From assembly GCF_040115645.1 (NCBI RefSeq), contig NC_089549.1:4030001-4094000 (forward strand): a DNA stretch of 64,000 nucleotides, in the 5' to 3' direction. The notes beneath the pieces were generated by a model. That model searched no databases and had not been told where the DNA came from. It was given only the letters and a program-made list of their open reading frames with translations. Both the position numbers and the translations under genes were made by a program. Shown piece by piece: positions 12,301 through 26,800 of the stretch. How positions within the stretch are numbered: position 1 is the first letter of the stretch; each line of letters starts with the position of its first letter. The stretch comes from Euwallacea fornicatus. Lineage: Eukaryota; Arthropoda; Insecta; Coleoptera; Curculionidae.

Positions 12301-15300
12301 GCCGAATTGCTATTCGCCTGTCAAAAATTGCTCACGTGAATTGCTCCTCAAGTCATTTTCATTTACTATAACTAAAATTAGTAGAATACTTTCAAGACTT
12401 CAGATCAACTTCAATGCGGAAATGAATCTGTTCCGGACACTCAGGAAAATCCAAGAGTCCTGATCGGTATATTGAGCATATTTTTCATTATTTCAAGAGG
12501 TTTGGAGTTAGCTTACTTTTCTGTTAACCTGTGTTAACCTAACACCTTTCAATGGAGGGTATTTCATAGTTCTCACAGTGATGTTTCCTACACGTACAAA
12601 ATTTAATTTGATTCATGAAAAGATGGTACTGAATCGATTTCGATCTTTTTTTTTTAGTCTTCCGTCAATTTTTAAACTTTTCCCATTAACTGCATAAATA
12701 ATAGGTAATCCGACTTCCATTAATATGAAGCGAATAATTTTCTACTTTCCCATTTATCTTAGGCAATTATGTTTTTATCTGTACCCCCGGTACCACTCAT
12801 CATTGCCCATGTCACGATCCCCTCATTATAGCGGCATGTTTTCAGAACAAACACCTTTCTTTCAGACACCGATTTCCGTTAGTACTTAGTTAAATCAGTG
12901 ATACAATAACCTGATAATAAAAACATAAGGAGGAAATCTTACACTCGACATCTTCTAATACTTCCGTATGGCCAGCTCACAATTAAGCGGGCATTCAGAT
13001 GGTATTCAGGTCATCCATTTCTTCGGCACATCCTGCTAGACAGCCTGGCTTCGTTTAGCAAATTATCGAAATTATCGTTAAGAAGAATTTGAAAGTATAA
13101 ACATAGCAATGACATTATTCTCGGGTATTGATTTTACCAATGGTTCGGTTCTAAGAAAAGAGTGATTGGAGAAGGGGAGAATGTTTCAATGGAGAGAAGA
13201 GACTGTTAAAAAGGAATTTACGGCCGTATCGAATTAAAATTGCCTAATTAATTAGAATATCAATAGCCAACTGTCTTAGATGAGGACATAGAAATTCAAA
13301 TTTGAATGAATATTGATTTAATTGAAAAATGCAGGAACACATTGTAACAAGAAATTTATGTTGTTGCGGCACTTTTGAAAAATATTATTTATTTACCTTT
13401 CAGAAAGGCCGAGCCTAAAATTGCCTCGTAAAAGAACACCTATGAACATGTTCAATGACAAAGACATAACTTTCCCATGAAAAAAGCCGAGAATGTAAAT
13501 GAGAATTTTTTAAATTAGCCGTAAAGTAATGCACTGCTGCCTGAAGTATGTCGTCTGTTAATGAAAAAATAAGGTTGTTTAATGTCTTAGTAACTAGCGA
13601 AATTCCTGTAAGCGAGTTCCCACATCGATTTAGAAGAAAAAATGTAGCCGTTACGTAATGGTCACTAACCGAAATTGAAATAGTTTAAGATTTAAAAAAC
13701 TCTTAGGTGTATTACAATAGGTGTAATGGAGTCCTGAATTCATTGGCGTAGCCCTGTCTGACCAACATTTGTTCCTAAACGAAGATCTATTTCAGAGCTT
13801 CTAGACAACAAATCAACTTTTAGCAGCACTTATTGTTCAAGCGCAAACGTCTTCTTTAGGCCGGAAGAAATCCGGGTAAGACTTAGCATTAGTTACGCCA
13901 CTGATTTTGAAAGATGATTGTTAATGGATGCACATTCTGTTCTCTAATAAAGTGAGAGTACCTACCAAACGTGAAGTCTGGCATTAAATAAATTTTCGGC
14001 AAGTACGGGTTTTGAATGGAATTTGAAAGCTTTGCAGTACCTGCCGTCATTGGTGCAAAAACTGCGAAGGAATGAAATCCTGGGAAGTCGTATTTCATGG
14101 TGTAAATTGGTTTTTAATATGGTAACAAAGGGTGTAATCGGACATAATTTGAATGGCCCCAATAATTTTTCGGATTATCTCTTAATATGCTTCAAGTAGT
14201 TCTTAAAGTGTAGACAGGAAATCAAATTTACTGAAGATTTATGCATTTTTTTCACTACTAACTTTAAGAAGTACAATTATTAAGTGTGTCGAATTAACGT
14301 TTTCTCACGTTTTTCTTTTTAGCAGTTAAACAACACGCTAATAATGACAGATATACATGTATAACTCATTATTGGCTTGGAGAGTTAACGGTCATCATCT
14401 CAATTGTTAATGTAGTTTTGACTGCCATGGAAATGAATGTCAAATGGACCGTCATCGGTCATGTCATGATTCAAAATGCGTTGTATTTCTGTGGTATAGA
14501 TCTAATTTTTGCTTAATTTAGGCAAGTAGTGGAAGAGCCTTATACTGTGCTCTTTTTTACCGTGAAACATAGAAGTTCACATGTTAAATATTTAACCACA
14601 CGTTAAACTTTGATCTACCAACATTAAAACTAGACAAAATCTTAAATGTTATTTGGGCACTATCAAACTCACGATAATAAATGAAATCAGTCAAAACAAT
14701 TTGCAAAAAGTTGTAATAAATGCAGTTATGCACAGGGCGTTTCATAACAGTGTGTAAAAAATTCAGGGAGTGAATCGGTCGATGATTTTAAGAAAAAAAG
14801 TTCACATGAAAATAGGATCGTTTTCATTTCTTGTTTCAAATATAGAGTGAAATATAAGTTATTATTTAGTTTTTTCCCATTAAGTCCGTCCCTGCATTAA
14901 ATATTTTTATGAAGATTAGGGGAGTGTTAAATAGGCGTAGAGACATATGTAATATGTTCTTATGCTATGCCTATGAGTAAGACACTTGACATGGCTAAAT
15001 TCTGATGGCCGTTATTCTCAGATAGGGTTTGTTTTGTAAAATGGAAAATCGACCACCTTTCTTCACTGGCATTAGAATTTGGGTATGACTACGTTTTGTT
15101 AAATTAGCATAATTAGAATACTCCGCTAATAAATCAATATTTGTATTTATGTAATCGCTAAGTTTTTACAACGTGGGCAGTAATTTAGCCCATAATACCT
15201 TTTTAGCTGTAGTGCCCCTACGGTCGTTAAGCTTTAGTTTTAATATTCAACAACTCTGCAACTTGTAATGACTCTCTTAGGTCTAAGATCTCTCTTAGCT

Positions 15301-18300
15301 TCTTCTTCACACACTTCTGCTCGAATTGTCACGTTGACTTCGTCAACCCAGTTCCTCTCTTTTGTAAACCTGATTAAGGTGGCACTATTTAACGGTGCAA
15401 TAAATTACTTCGTGAGTTTGCTGTTCTGAGATCCGTTACACATATCTCTTAAGGGAGAAACAACGTTTTTAATTTCACCAATACCCATTAATGCGACCCC
15501 GTACATTTTGAACGAAAAATATGATACGCCACTGGTTTTTTTTTGTAAATTAAAATAATTTTCTGAATGCTCCATACTTCTACGAAAAAAATTCTGTTGA
15601 AGATTATTCATAACGTTAATCGTTTTTTTGAAAACATCTATAACGGGAAACATTACTATCTGACAAATGTTAGAACTACAATAATAAACAATTTGTTGAC
15701 AACATTCTCCACCTGCCAGAATGGATGCTTCGGCTCTTTTTGCCTTTATAATTACGCAACCTTCGACAACTGCCTTGTTTATTTTTTATTGCTTTAAACA
15801 AATAAGTTATGCGATTTCTTAGTACTTCCGCAATAACAACGGGAGTACTGTAAACCAGGGTTTTAATATGGCCCCATAAAATGGTCGCACATGAACCATA
15901 TTTAATTTCTACTTAAAACCGGTACTTCTTGCAATAAAGGCAACTCCCCTTCGAGAAATTGCCTATAAATGTTGCCATTTAATCTGGCTGGCAGAAGACA
16001 TGGCCCAATTAAATAATCTTCAATAATTCCAACCGAGGCATTTAGAGAATATTGCTCTTGATATTGATATTGATACCCTTCAGTGCGTGTGGGATTTTCT
16101 CCGGCCTAATAGTGATCACTACGAAAATATATTATCGAGTTTTGAGTCCATGAGAAATATTTAGCAATCAAAGGTGGGATTTAGACCAGCCTTCTGTAAC
16201 AACTATCGGCAAATATTATTTTGCACAAGAAAATCTTTGGGTAATAGAGCTTAGACAGGTTGAATTTGATAGGGGTAGTCGTGGAGAATCCACCAAACAA
16301 CAATGTGGAATATATTCAAATGGCCCCCAATATTCCTGATGCTCAGTTCAGGATCCCCATCAATTGGATTTGCAACGTGGTCTTCCATTTTTGGAGTTCT
16401 CGTAGTTCTAGTAGCACTTCTTGATTAATTCCTATGGTTGAATGTACCACCTCTCCTCAGTTTTCTGTTGACTCTTTAAAATGTTGTGTACCAGGATTCT
16501 TCAGTTCATGTGAAACACAACGCAAGATTTTGCATCTTATCTATGAAATCGCAGAGAACCATCGCCAACAAGGTCGGTACTCAGTCCGCTAATTGTGCAG
16601 ATCCTGCTAGACTGCTGGGCACCTGAGCAAGAAACTCACAGCTGCAGAACACATATTAAAAAGAGACAGCAGCAATTAAAGGTTCTTCGTGGGGCAAGGC
16701 GAAAGGCAACGGCATTGTTGCCGTACAGCCAAGGTGATTGTTATCTAATGCTGTACAGTAATAACTCTTCATCTAATAATTAGCCGTTTAAAACTGAGTT
16801 TATTTCGTAATTCAGTATATAGAAACAGGAGGAAAGGTGGAGGGGGGCTGCTGACGTCCAACTGAAACTGTAAATTTTTAGAAAAAGAACGATACGCACG
16901 TGGCAACACCGTAAATATTTGTGATATCATCTGAATGCGGGGTGGCCTCGGTATTTTAAAACAGTCAATATTGAAGCCCCCCTATCACCCATCATTAATT
17001 AAAATTGAAAAGCTTGTTTTGGAGCGGCTTAGGTGGCCCCCAAATTTCACATTTTTAGGTTATGGGCAGCGTATTCGCAGCTCGATTAAAACGTTGGTTT
17101 GATTGCTTAATCAAACTGTTGGCATTTCCGATGATTAATCACATAACATATGGACCTGATTTGCGTTTATTAGTACTGTTAGAGTCGGCGTTGTTGCGAC
17201 TCGGCGGGCTTTTTGATAAAGCCAGACCTAAAAATACCTCGACAAAACATACAATTAAACAGTTAAGGTATAAAAATATGTTAACGAGCTCTAAATTATA
17301 CCGTAAAAACTTTAAAATAGAATAATTTACCCAGATTAACAGGCTCCATTTTATTTCATTCGGCACGTCTTCGTCATTATATCAGAATTTTAAGTAATTC
17401 GTGCTACCTTGCTCAAGTCACATTCTGCACGTAATGTCCTTTGAGATTTTCAAACCAACTGAAAAAAGTCCAGTACCAAAATTTTAGCGTTTTCTAAAAG
17501 TTCTCTCTAATTTGGACAAATGAAATGACGTTTTTTAAAATCAAAACTGATTACTGCACGGGTTTCATTTCGCAATTAGCTACGTAATGAAACACGGTAC
17601 CTTTATCTCATGACTCAGTTAACAAACGGGGTCAACAACGGCCATGGTTGCTGGTCTAGAGATAGAGAGCTTGGCATAGATTTGAATATGTCTAAGCCTG
17701 TGGGACTTTCTTAGTATTTCACTATTGTGTAACAATATTTAAAAAATCCTCTGTGAAAACTATTAGGAAATGCTATTTAATGTAACTCTTGTCAGATTAT
17801 TACGTGGTTTCCTTACATCATAAAATTCCACCTCCTGACAAAAAAATTGTCACTTCCTTTCTGGTTGCATAAACAGCTATTAAAACAAAATTCGTGGTAA
17901 AAAACAAAATATAAAAATGATATGTGTAAGTGTATCTGTCCATTACGGAAGTGTTCCATGTATCAGTCCTTACTTCAATCACTTGGTTAAGCCAACTTTA
18001 ATTTGAAAAACATTTTATCTGCCAATTAGTTGTTAACTAACATATGCCGCTCCTTAACTGGACATTAAAGAATCAGTCGTTAGTAAATAAACACGCATTA
18101 TAAAATGTAAAGATAATAAATCCTCACCACTTAGAAAGTTCTTTTATCATAATTTTTGGGTCAACAGCATTTGGACATTCATTAATCACTGGTTACTGAA
18201 CAGATATCGGACAAATAGGAGTTTTGCCCTTAAAACAGGCGATACAATGATTATTAAACAACATGATTAAGGACCGGTTCTTCAATGTCCGGATGGGGCG

Positions 18301-20815
18301 CGACAGCTGTCAGTTAATGCCTAGCTCTCAGATAAAGTGATTCTCAAATTGAAGTTAACCTTAATTAACAGTTAAAGTAAGGCTGAAATACATCCGCAAT
18401 GAAAAGAGACAAATTGAGCACTTACTTTCCACCCGCGTGGAAAGTGATTGCCAGAAATCGAACAGTTTCCATAAGAACAAAACGTAAGGAACAATATAAT
18501 TTCATGCATGTTTGTAAATAAAATAGTGTACATACCACCTGGGAAGATATTCTTTGCCAATTTCTTGCAATAGCTATGCCCTCGACAGAAAAGAGACACT
18601 TTCCACCTGAAAGTGCTACCTACAATTTCCAAGATATTACGATTAGGTTCTCTTATGCCATTATGAACTTATTAGAAAAAAAAACTAAGAACGCTAAAAA
18701 CGATGTATGGACCGCTTTAGACGTCCTTCTCTCGGACGCCTTGTATATAAAAACAGAAGTATCTTGTCGGTCGGTAACCACCAAATTACTCGCTGGTTGG
18801 AGGCGCCCATGGACCGTTGCGATGGGTCGTGGCCGAGCGGGGGGCTCGTGTAGAGCCGCTTTAGGCGGCGCTTTTAACGCCTTCCGAGAATCGGCCGCCG
18901 ATCGGGAGCGGGCTTGACCGCATTCTTTCCCGAAATTCTCACATTTATGGACCCGTCGTGAACCACACCACCCGAATAAATAAACTGGGCCCAATGGCCA
19001 GGAACGGACTAAGATTGATAGGTGCCTTTGTTTTTCACAAAATAAGTTATTGAGTGAAAAAGTGACTAATGATAAAACAGGCCGTAAAATTTCACTTCAC
19101 AGCCTGTTCAGCTTTATCGACGATTACTTTTTTACAGTGTCACTTTTTTCAATCGGAAAAAAAGGATTGGAGATTTATATTAAATGTATTTTTTGTTAAA
19201 TTTGTAATATTTTTTTGCGTTTTCCAGTGTTTAGTTAGTCTTGTATCGTGTGGTATGTGTCGCGTTGATTACTGAGAAATTAAATAAAGACTTTCCATGG
19301 GATTTACTCGCATAAGTTATCTATGGTGCGAGATTAGTGCTAGAACAAATTAATTGTTCGTGCTCTCCATTACATTTACTGGATTTCCAATTTTGTGTGC
19401 ACCATCTGGGCTGGTCCATTTCGTTTTAATGGACGTGTGAACCTTGCAATCTTCAGAAGTTTTTGTTTGCTGGAAGAAAGAAAGGAGACATAAGAGACAC
19501 CGGGCATGACTGAGAGCCTTCAAGCATCAGCAGAAATAAAAACTAAGTACTAATTCCATTTTGCGTTTTGCTCTGAGGGGTCGTGCTAGAGAGTTAAAAT
19601 ACAGGGTGTTTCCTAAGTGCATGCACTTACTTCAGGAGATGATTTTAAAGCAAAAAACAAAACTTCCCTATACATGTATGGTCCAATTGCACCCGCACCC
19701 CGCCTTCAAGGCCACCGGAGTTAAACCCAATAGATCTCTTCGTTTGGGGATGTCTAAAATCTTCGTACAACCTTAGGAACTGAAGATGAACTTGTAAATC
19801 GTATAGTGCATAAATGCGAAACAATTAAGAATAAACCGGGTACTTTTGCAAAAATTAGCAGATCGTTACTCAGGCGAAGCCACGCCTGTATTGGTGCACT
19901 TCCTGCACATTTTCAACATTTAGTTTAGGCGCGAAAATTTATTTATTTTTTCGAAAACTATCAGTCAGAGTAAAAAAAACAAGAGGTAAGAAAGTTTAAA
20001 AAAAAAACAGGCTTTTCATTGAATATTTTTTTATAATAAGAAAATAAAAAAATGTTATTATTTGGACGAAAAATGTCTTCGTGGCCATTTATTTAATTGC
20101 TTCTAGGCTAAAATGGAAATCTAATAAAATGTGGAAAAGAGTCGTCCCTGAGTGACAATAAATCGTAGCAAGTTTAGCTTTCGTGGTACTTTTCCATTTT
20201 GAGAAAAAATGAAACTAAATTTTTCCCCTTACGTTTGAGTGAACATTGCGGAGTGGGGAGAGAATTTAGACCATACATGTATAGGAAAGTCTTGTTTTTT
20301 GCCTTAAAATCACTCGCTGAACTAAGTGCATGCACTTAGAAAACACCGCGATTTAATTAAACTTGGTTAATACAAAAATCATTTGTGTTCATTCTACAAG
20401 ATGCCAAAATAATTTTTTTTTATGTTCTCTAAATTGGGAATAAAACTTGAAAATTCTGCTAGTCGGGTTCCGTGGGTACGATAAATGAATTTAAAATGTC
20501 TGTTTCAAACTGACTTATCGGTAACGTCATCTGCGTCTTGTCGAAGTATAAAAAGTACTTGAAAGGATTTTGTCTGTCACACATATTACCAACTTAGAGG
20601 CTGAACTAGGGACTAACTCAATTCTCCCTGATATTAAATGAATAGAACGGAGAAAATTAGCAGATGCCGTAGGCATTCGCAAACGGAACGATTCTCAGCC
20701 GTTTGTGCTGCGAATTTATTTAAATTTCCAGTATTAAGTTTACCAGAAAATTTACAAGTAAATTAGGGGAAAATAAATCTAGAAACCGAAGTCGACCAAG
20801 ATTGGAGTAGCTATA

Positions 20816-20862
<47 letters not shown>

Positions 20863-23800
20863 GGTGGCCCTGGAAAAGTTGTGCTGGAAGAAAGAAAATA
20901 GAATCGAAACTAAACTAAACTTTCCAAATATTGGCAGTCTACATCAATAGAGTCATCGGAGCCTTGAACCAAAAAATTTTGTCTGTTGTTATTGTTATTA
21001 TATTATTATTTAATATTTGTCCGAGCGTTTAGTACAACATTAACTTCAACCGAGGACAGTGTGCAATTCCAGCCCTACTGGTGTGTGAGGCCTTGTTCTC
21101 AAATAAATCGACGGTAAAAAAGCAGATTGTTACATGACGATGTTAAATATCGCATTTCTTTTACAACGTTACAAAATCTAATTTGTTACGTGCGGCACTG
21201 CACTGAACTTAAGCCACTGTCCATTTAATGTTCAAACCGGAAATTGCTGGATTGGACCTTCGGCAAAAATGCCAAAATAATCTTCAAAATTTTAAGACGG
21301 TTTTCAAAACAAAAGTTATTTTGTTAAATACGACGGTTTAAGTATGGGAACAAATTGAATTGCCTTTAAGCGCATTTGCTAATGTACAGGGTGATCTTTT
21401 GCGTTTTTTGCAATATAAATAAATTTTGCTTTTAATTTTTGCGTGAAAAAATCAAATCTAGTGGCACCAATTCGACAAGTTAATTTAATTCTTTTTTCAA
21501 CGTTTGTCTGAAGTGATGCACTTAATATGTTCAATAGCAATCGATGATAATTAATTAGCATATGGCATATCAAACTAAATATCTTTGCAAATACGCGGGT
21601 TTTGCGAAAAAACCTTTAAATACGTAATGATCCGCATGCATTTCCAACTTGTGCATCGACCGGATCCTCCCACAACATTATGCAAGAAAGACACGCATTG
21701 AAATCGTAGCGGAAAATGTTTTTACAACTATCACTGGGTTAATTATAGATTTATCATGCTAATGATGTTTGCTTTTGCGACTTTTTAAGGAGGTTTAAGT
21801 TTCGCGCATGCGTCACTAATTATTCGTAGCGGAACAAGATATTTTACGCTCACTTTGCTGAACCAAATTTGGGATAGGTCTATACAGAGTGTCATTATTG
21901 ACATTTTTTATGACGTTGATAGTATCGCTAATTAGCCATCACCATTCATTAGTGTGAAAACTGAATTGTATAATTCGCGAATGTCTGGACATAATGAATT
22001 CATTAATATTGGGATGAGGAACATGGTTTGTGTTTATGCGCAACCAAACTTTGGAAGTCTGAAACTTTTTACTGGTATTTCAGCCTCTTAGGAAACGGCT
22101 TATACTTTCAGTTTGGAAAGAGATTTCTCTAGTCTTGAGCCAATATTTTTAGTTATTCAAGATCGTACTGCCTTTCATTACCTTATACGTGTAAGAGAGT
22201 TTGTGAATGTCAGTTTTCCACATGGATGGATTGGTTGGGGTAGTGAATCTCTGTGGCCTTCTGCAAGTCCCGCCTTAAACCCATTAGATTTGTTAATTTC
22301 TATCAGTCCGAGTGTCGGAACTCCTAGAAGCATTTAAGTCATTGGTACTGAAAATAACAGTCATGTCGATTTTTTAATACTTCGGTACACCTCTCAGCTC
22401 GCTTGCAACATATAGGGTATTTGGTAGGCATTGCAGGATACTGTATGGGATATTAGAGGAGGACATTCTGAATTGATTCAATCAAAGATACCTATTTTTA
22501 AAATTAGACCAATGAATCTGAAAAATTTTAATTATCCGTCAAGCGCATTTGCCAAAATTTAAGCTAAATATTCAAGGTTTTTGTGCTTTTATAATTTTTA
22601 ATACGGTCTGCATGTTCGCATTAAATAACACTTATTACTATAAAATAATATTTAATTTTCGAATGTAAATAAAAAAAAGGATTCGGATGTTTCTTAGTTA
22701 ATTTTGAAAAAACAAAAAAAATCACAGATAATGGTAATTAAACAATTAATAATTTATATATTATGTTCAAAACGAGAACCATCACTGAATACAACTACAT
22801 AATTTATTTCTCATTGGTGATGTCCTACCGAGTTGCATTTCTCGTTGAAGTTGTTGGTTAGCTTGATTAATTCTAGCGATGAAAAGGTCTCTATTTTGCA
22901 TCTTTTGTTCATACATCAGCAATTTCACGCGAATATTCCGACTGTATTAAAAATGATAAAAACCAAAAACTGCGAATATCTGGAAATCCATCTTAAGATA
23001 ATAAACGGCTATCTTAAGTTTTGGAGCATGCGCTTGTTGCATACTTAAAATTTTTAAGATTAATTGGTTTACTTTTTAAAATATTTCTTAAAAAACTTTC
23101 CACAAGAACTGAGTGGCCATTTTTTACGGTTATTTTTAAGAAATTTGAATAAGTTCACATCGAAGCGTGCAAATAAAATCCAGTTTTTGAATTTTTTGAA
23201 TTTGAATATAACTTTTTGCTCTACTACAAACTAGGAAAATCGTGTTTATACAGTGCTAGGAAAGTAACAAAGCCATTTTAGATTTTATGGCTTAAATAAT
23301 TTAAACAATCTATTTATGCATAATAAAGAAGTTTAGTGCGTTTTTATGATAAAAGTGCTTATCGTACTTCTGCCCTTCAATAATTGTAGAAAAGGACGGT
23401 CAAATAAAATATTAAAACCTTAATTATCAGGAGAACTGTAACATTTAGTATATAGTGTGATTAAATTGATTCAGAACGACCTCTACTAGTACCTTATTCA
23501 GTATCCTGCACTACCAACCAAGTATCCTGTATAGATTGAAGGAGTTTATCATATTAAAGCATTGTAATCTGTGTATTCTGTAAATGCATAGGCATATACG
23601 TAATTGAAGGAATTACGTTGACACCCTGTAGAATGAAGGCAAGCAACTTTTCTTTAATGCAAGTTTATCTGAATTGTTCTAAGTTTTATCCCTCTACCAC
23701 CAAATAGTAATTTGCGACATTGTTTATGAGACTCTCCGTATAAGTAATTCGTTATCGTTTATTTATATGTATGAGCATTTAAAGTTCTAATGATGTCTTG

Positions 23801-26800
23801 CCTTCTGTTTCAGTTAAATTGTCATTGTCATTTGAAACGAATAGGGAACTGCCTGCCACTAAATTTTGGATGTCAGAGTTGTGACTACTCGAAGATTAAT
23901 GCACCTCGAGTATTTGCATTACCGACACAAAGTAACACACCTACCTTGAAGTCCTTCGTAACTGTTACAGTGACTGCTTTCTCGTGGCAATTCCTTCTGA
24001 ACATCAAAGATAATGTTTCAATAAAAACTACACTCAATGCTCCAATCTCACGAAATCCTGCGCTGCCCATAAAAAGCAGATGACGAGGATTGTGAGACAC
24101 GCTCTGCAAATACCTTTTAGGATTTCCGATTTTAGTTCTTCCAAGGGCCCAATTTTAACACCTCTTAATCACTGTAGGCCCGAAAAGGCCTCAGGCCGGT
24201 TCTCAGTATGCATACGCGCACGGAGTGCTACGTATGTAGAGGGCAGATTTATTATGGTACACATTATCCCATTGGTGAGGCGTATAATTTATCCTTTCAA
24301 AATTAATACTGGTGGTTTATGAAAGATGGTATCAGGGATCACCAATTTAAAAGCGGCATACAAAGAATGCCGGTTATAAGGTGATAGGCGATCTGATAAG
24401 GTTAATTGACAAGCGCGGCACTCATGGCGCCAATTGCCAAAGCGGCCAGCAGGCAGCAAAGCAGAAGAAAAAAGAGGGACCGGGTTTCGGGCAAGGCCCG
24501 TCTGGGGACTTCTTTGAATTTTTAATCGAAATCCGATACCGAACGCGTTGAATGTTTTGTGTATTTTAGATTATTGCCTAATTAGCCAAACGATGATTGA
24601 GTCGCGTTGAGAGTTTTGATAAGGCAACCGTCAATGGCCCACACTTTGTCGTTCCCGCAACTGTTAAATAAGATATTTTTTTTATTACGCATGCATCGCA
24701 ATCGACGTTTTACGCACGTCGCAACGTGCCGCTCCCACCCTATTACTCACAGCAAATTATTTCATCAATTATCTCACGTCGACCCCGGAAACCGGAGTTT
24801 CTCTACAATTTCTCCAGCGGAATCCGGCTTCTCTCCTGTTCTCCTAATAGAGTTTCCGCCAAACCGGAAGTTTCTTCGTTATTTCACGCCCCTTGATAAT
24901 TTTCAACGCATTTCCATTCGACTGTTTTATAACTTTTTCCGGGAATTTTTCGGGAGTTTCCTGTCATCAAAAACACAATTTTCTTCTCTAAGTCATTACC
25001 GACGTCACAGCTCACGTACGTACGATCTTTTCTACAAAGCGGTAACGCCTGAAACGTGCAACGTCGGTGCAATGCAACGGGAACGGGTTTAATTGGCGCA
25101 ATGCTGAAAACTCTGATGTATTTCCACCCCTGTCTATGTTCTCTTGATACCGCTCTCCCAAAAACTGGAACTTTTCTTCCATTTTCCAGGTTTCTCCACT
25201 GATTTCCCAGGAAACAGAAACTTTCGCCTTTCCTTGGCAAATGTTATTCCCAAATTTCCCCAAATTGACTTTTCGTAGGTGAAAAACTTCCGTGGAAACA
25301 CCTTTATGTTCCCTTGTTTTCAATTCTGTGCCACATTTTAGGTGCATATCCCGCCGCCCTCTGATCCGTTCTAGTTTATGTCCAAACACGTGGATGTCGA
25401 GCGGAAAACTTCAGGTATTATCAAAAGAATTTCCTTTGGGGAGCACGTTACCTTGGCCGATACAGGAAGTGGTGTACCAGGAGAACAGAAACCCCAACGG
25501 ACGTCGATTCACCTTGCTAGATTTTCCGCTTTCCCGGAAGTTCGAAACGGTCGATAACAGGGGGTCGGCGCAAAGATGGAAATGTCAGCAGGTGCAAAAC
25601 GATGTAAATTTTTGAACAGGGGTCAATAGCTCACAATGTTTATTAGTCTCAAAGTTTTTCCATTTTTCACTTCTCAAATAAATTAATTATAAACAAACTA
25701 CCTAATTAAAAAACAAATTTTGGGTTAGGCTTTATTGGGGCACATCTTCGAGACGTTACCGATTTAGACCTCAGGAATGCTGGATTGACGTTTTAATTAG
25801 GTAAAATAAATACATTTTAACGTTTTTACTTTACGGGACTGCTAAATATGTTGAAGGTGGCTGCTTATGATTTTTGCTGCTTGTTCATAACTTTGAGTAT
25901 CGACAAATGAAGGCACTATCTGTCTTATCCCGATTTTTTCCTATTTCCCTGTTACAAAAATTTCTCCCGAGTTTCCGCGGAGTTATACAAATGTCGCAAT
26001 TCGATCGGGGAAATTGCACAGTTTTCGCGTTACAGAAGGGCGAGGTTAAAGGAACTCTCTGTAGGTCCAGACACGTCGCAATCGTTGCAGTTCTTATGAG
26101 TCATTTATTATTATTTATCGGGGAGCTGACTGGTTACTTCTGGGAGGTTACCGGTTGGTTGCTTCACTATCCTGTTTCTAATTCCGAACAACAATCCTTT
26201 TCGACAGAAAAAGTACTTTTGCTAAACCACAAGGAGAGGAAAACAAACCAACGGCGCCACTGGATTCTACGGCAAATTTTTATCAGAATTCTTTTCTACT
26301 TTCTCGACAACTTGTTGGATAAACGAAGAATGAAGTGTATTATAGTTTTTTCAACACACCCTGTATCTTTCAAACCAAGGTGCCGCCGTCTTTTTGCCAC
26401 TGCGAACGTGTCTTTCGTAAGAGTCGAGCACAGAATTGGAAAACCATATATCTCTGGCTTCAATAACAACTGAAATACCCAGCAAAAATTGTCAGAGTTG
26501 AGACATCCTGTACGCTAATATTTATGTGTCTAAAATCACGAATAACGTAAACGACCCGCAAGATTGAACAAATCTAAACAAGACCATACTCGTCATACGT
26601 AATCGGTTGTGCAATGCAGATAATAAAACAATCAATATTCAAGTTGTACTCTGTACAGGATAATCGGGCTGGCACGGTTTTTAATAGCGTTTTTTCAGTC
26701 AGTATGACATCAACTTTCACAGTTGCTACTAAATTACCATACAAAGAAATGAAACAGTTTGCTGAAGCGGATTTGGAATTTTTATTAACATAATAAAAAA

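Larger units (their letters stand above)
20351..26780. other. SLC39A11 intron 4: mostly featureless stretch around the 22.1 kb remnant
   Basis: Apart from the (TA)n tract, the 22.1 kb mariner remnant and a GC-richer GGAA/TTCC-rich zone at 24.8-26.1 kb, I see nothing supportable. Isolated CACCCTGT motifs occur at about 23627 and 26366. Confidence 0.4.

Noticed and set aside
18576..18994. Overlapping 113-codon ORFs on both strands
   Set aside because: Both owe their length to the GC-rich block; neither resembles a protein family nor has supporting splice signals.
24607..25092. 161-codon ORF on the + strand
   Set aside because: The same region has equally long ORFs on the other strand; this pattern comes from a stop-poor, biased composition and not from a gene.
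25874..26473. 199-codon ORF on the + strand
   Set aside because: No recognisable domain, odd composition, and it overlaps the GGAA/TTCC-rich zone and a CACCCTGT repeat motif near its end. Treated as incidental.
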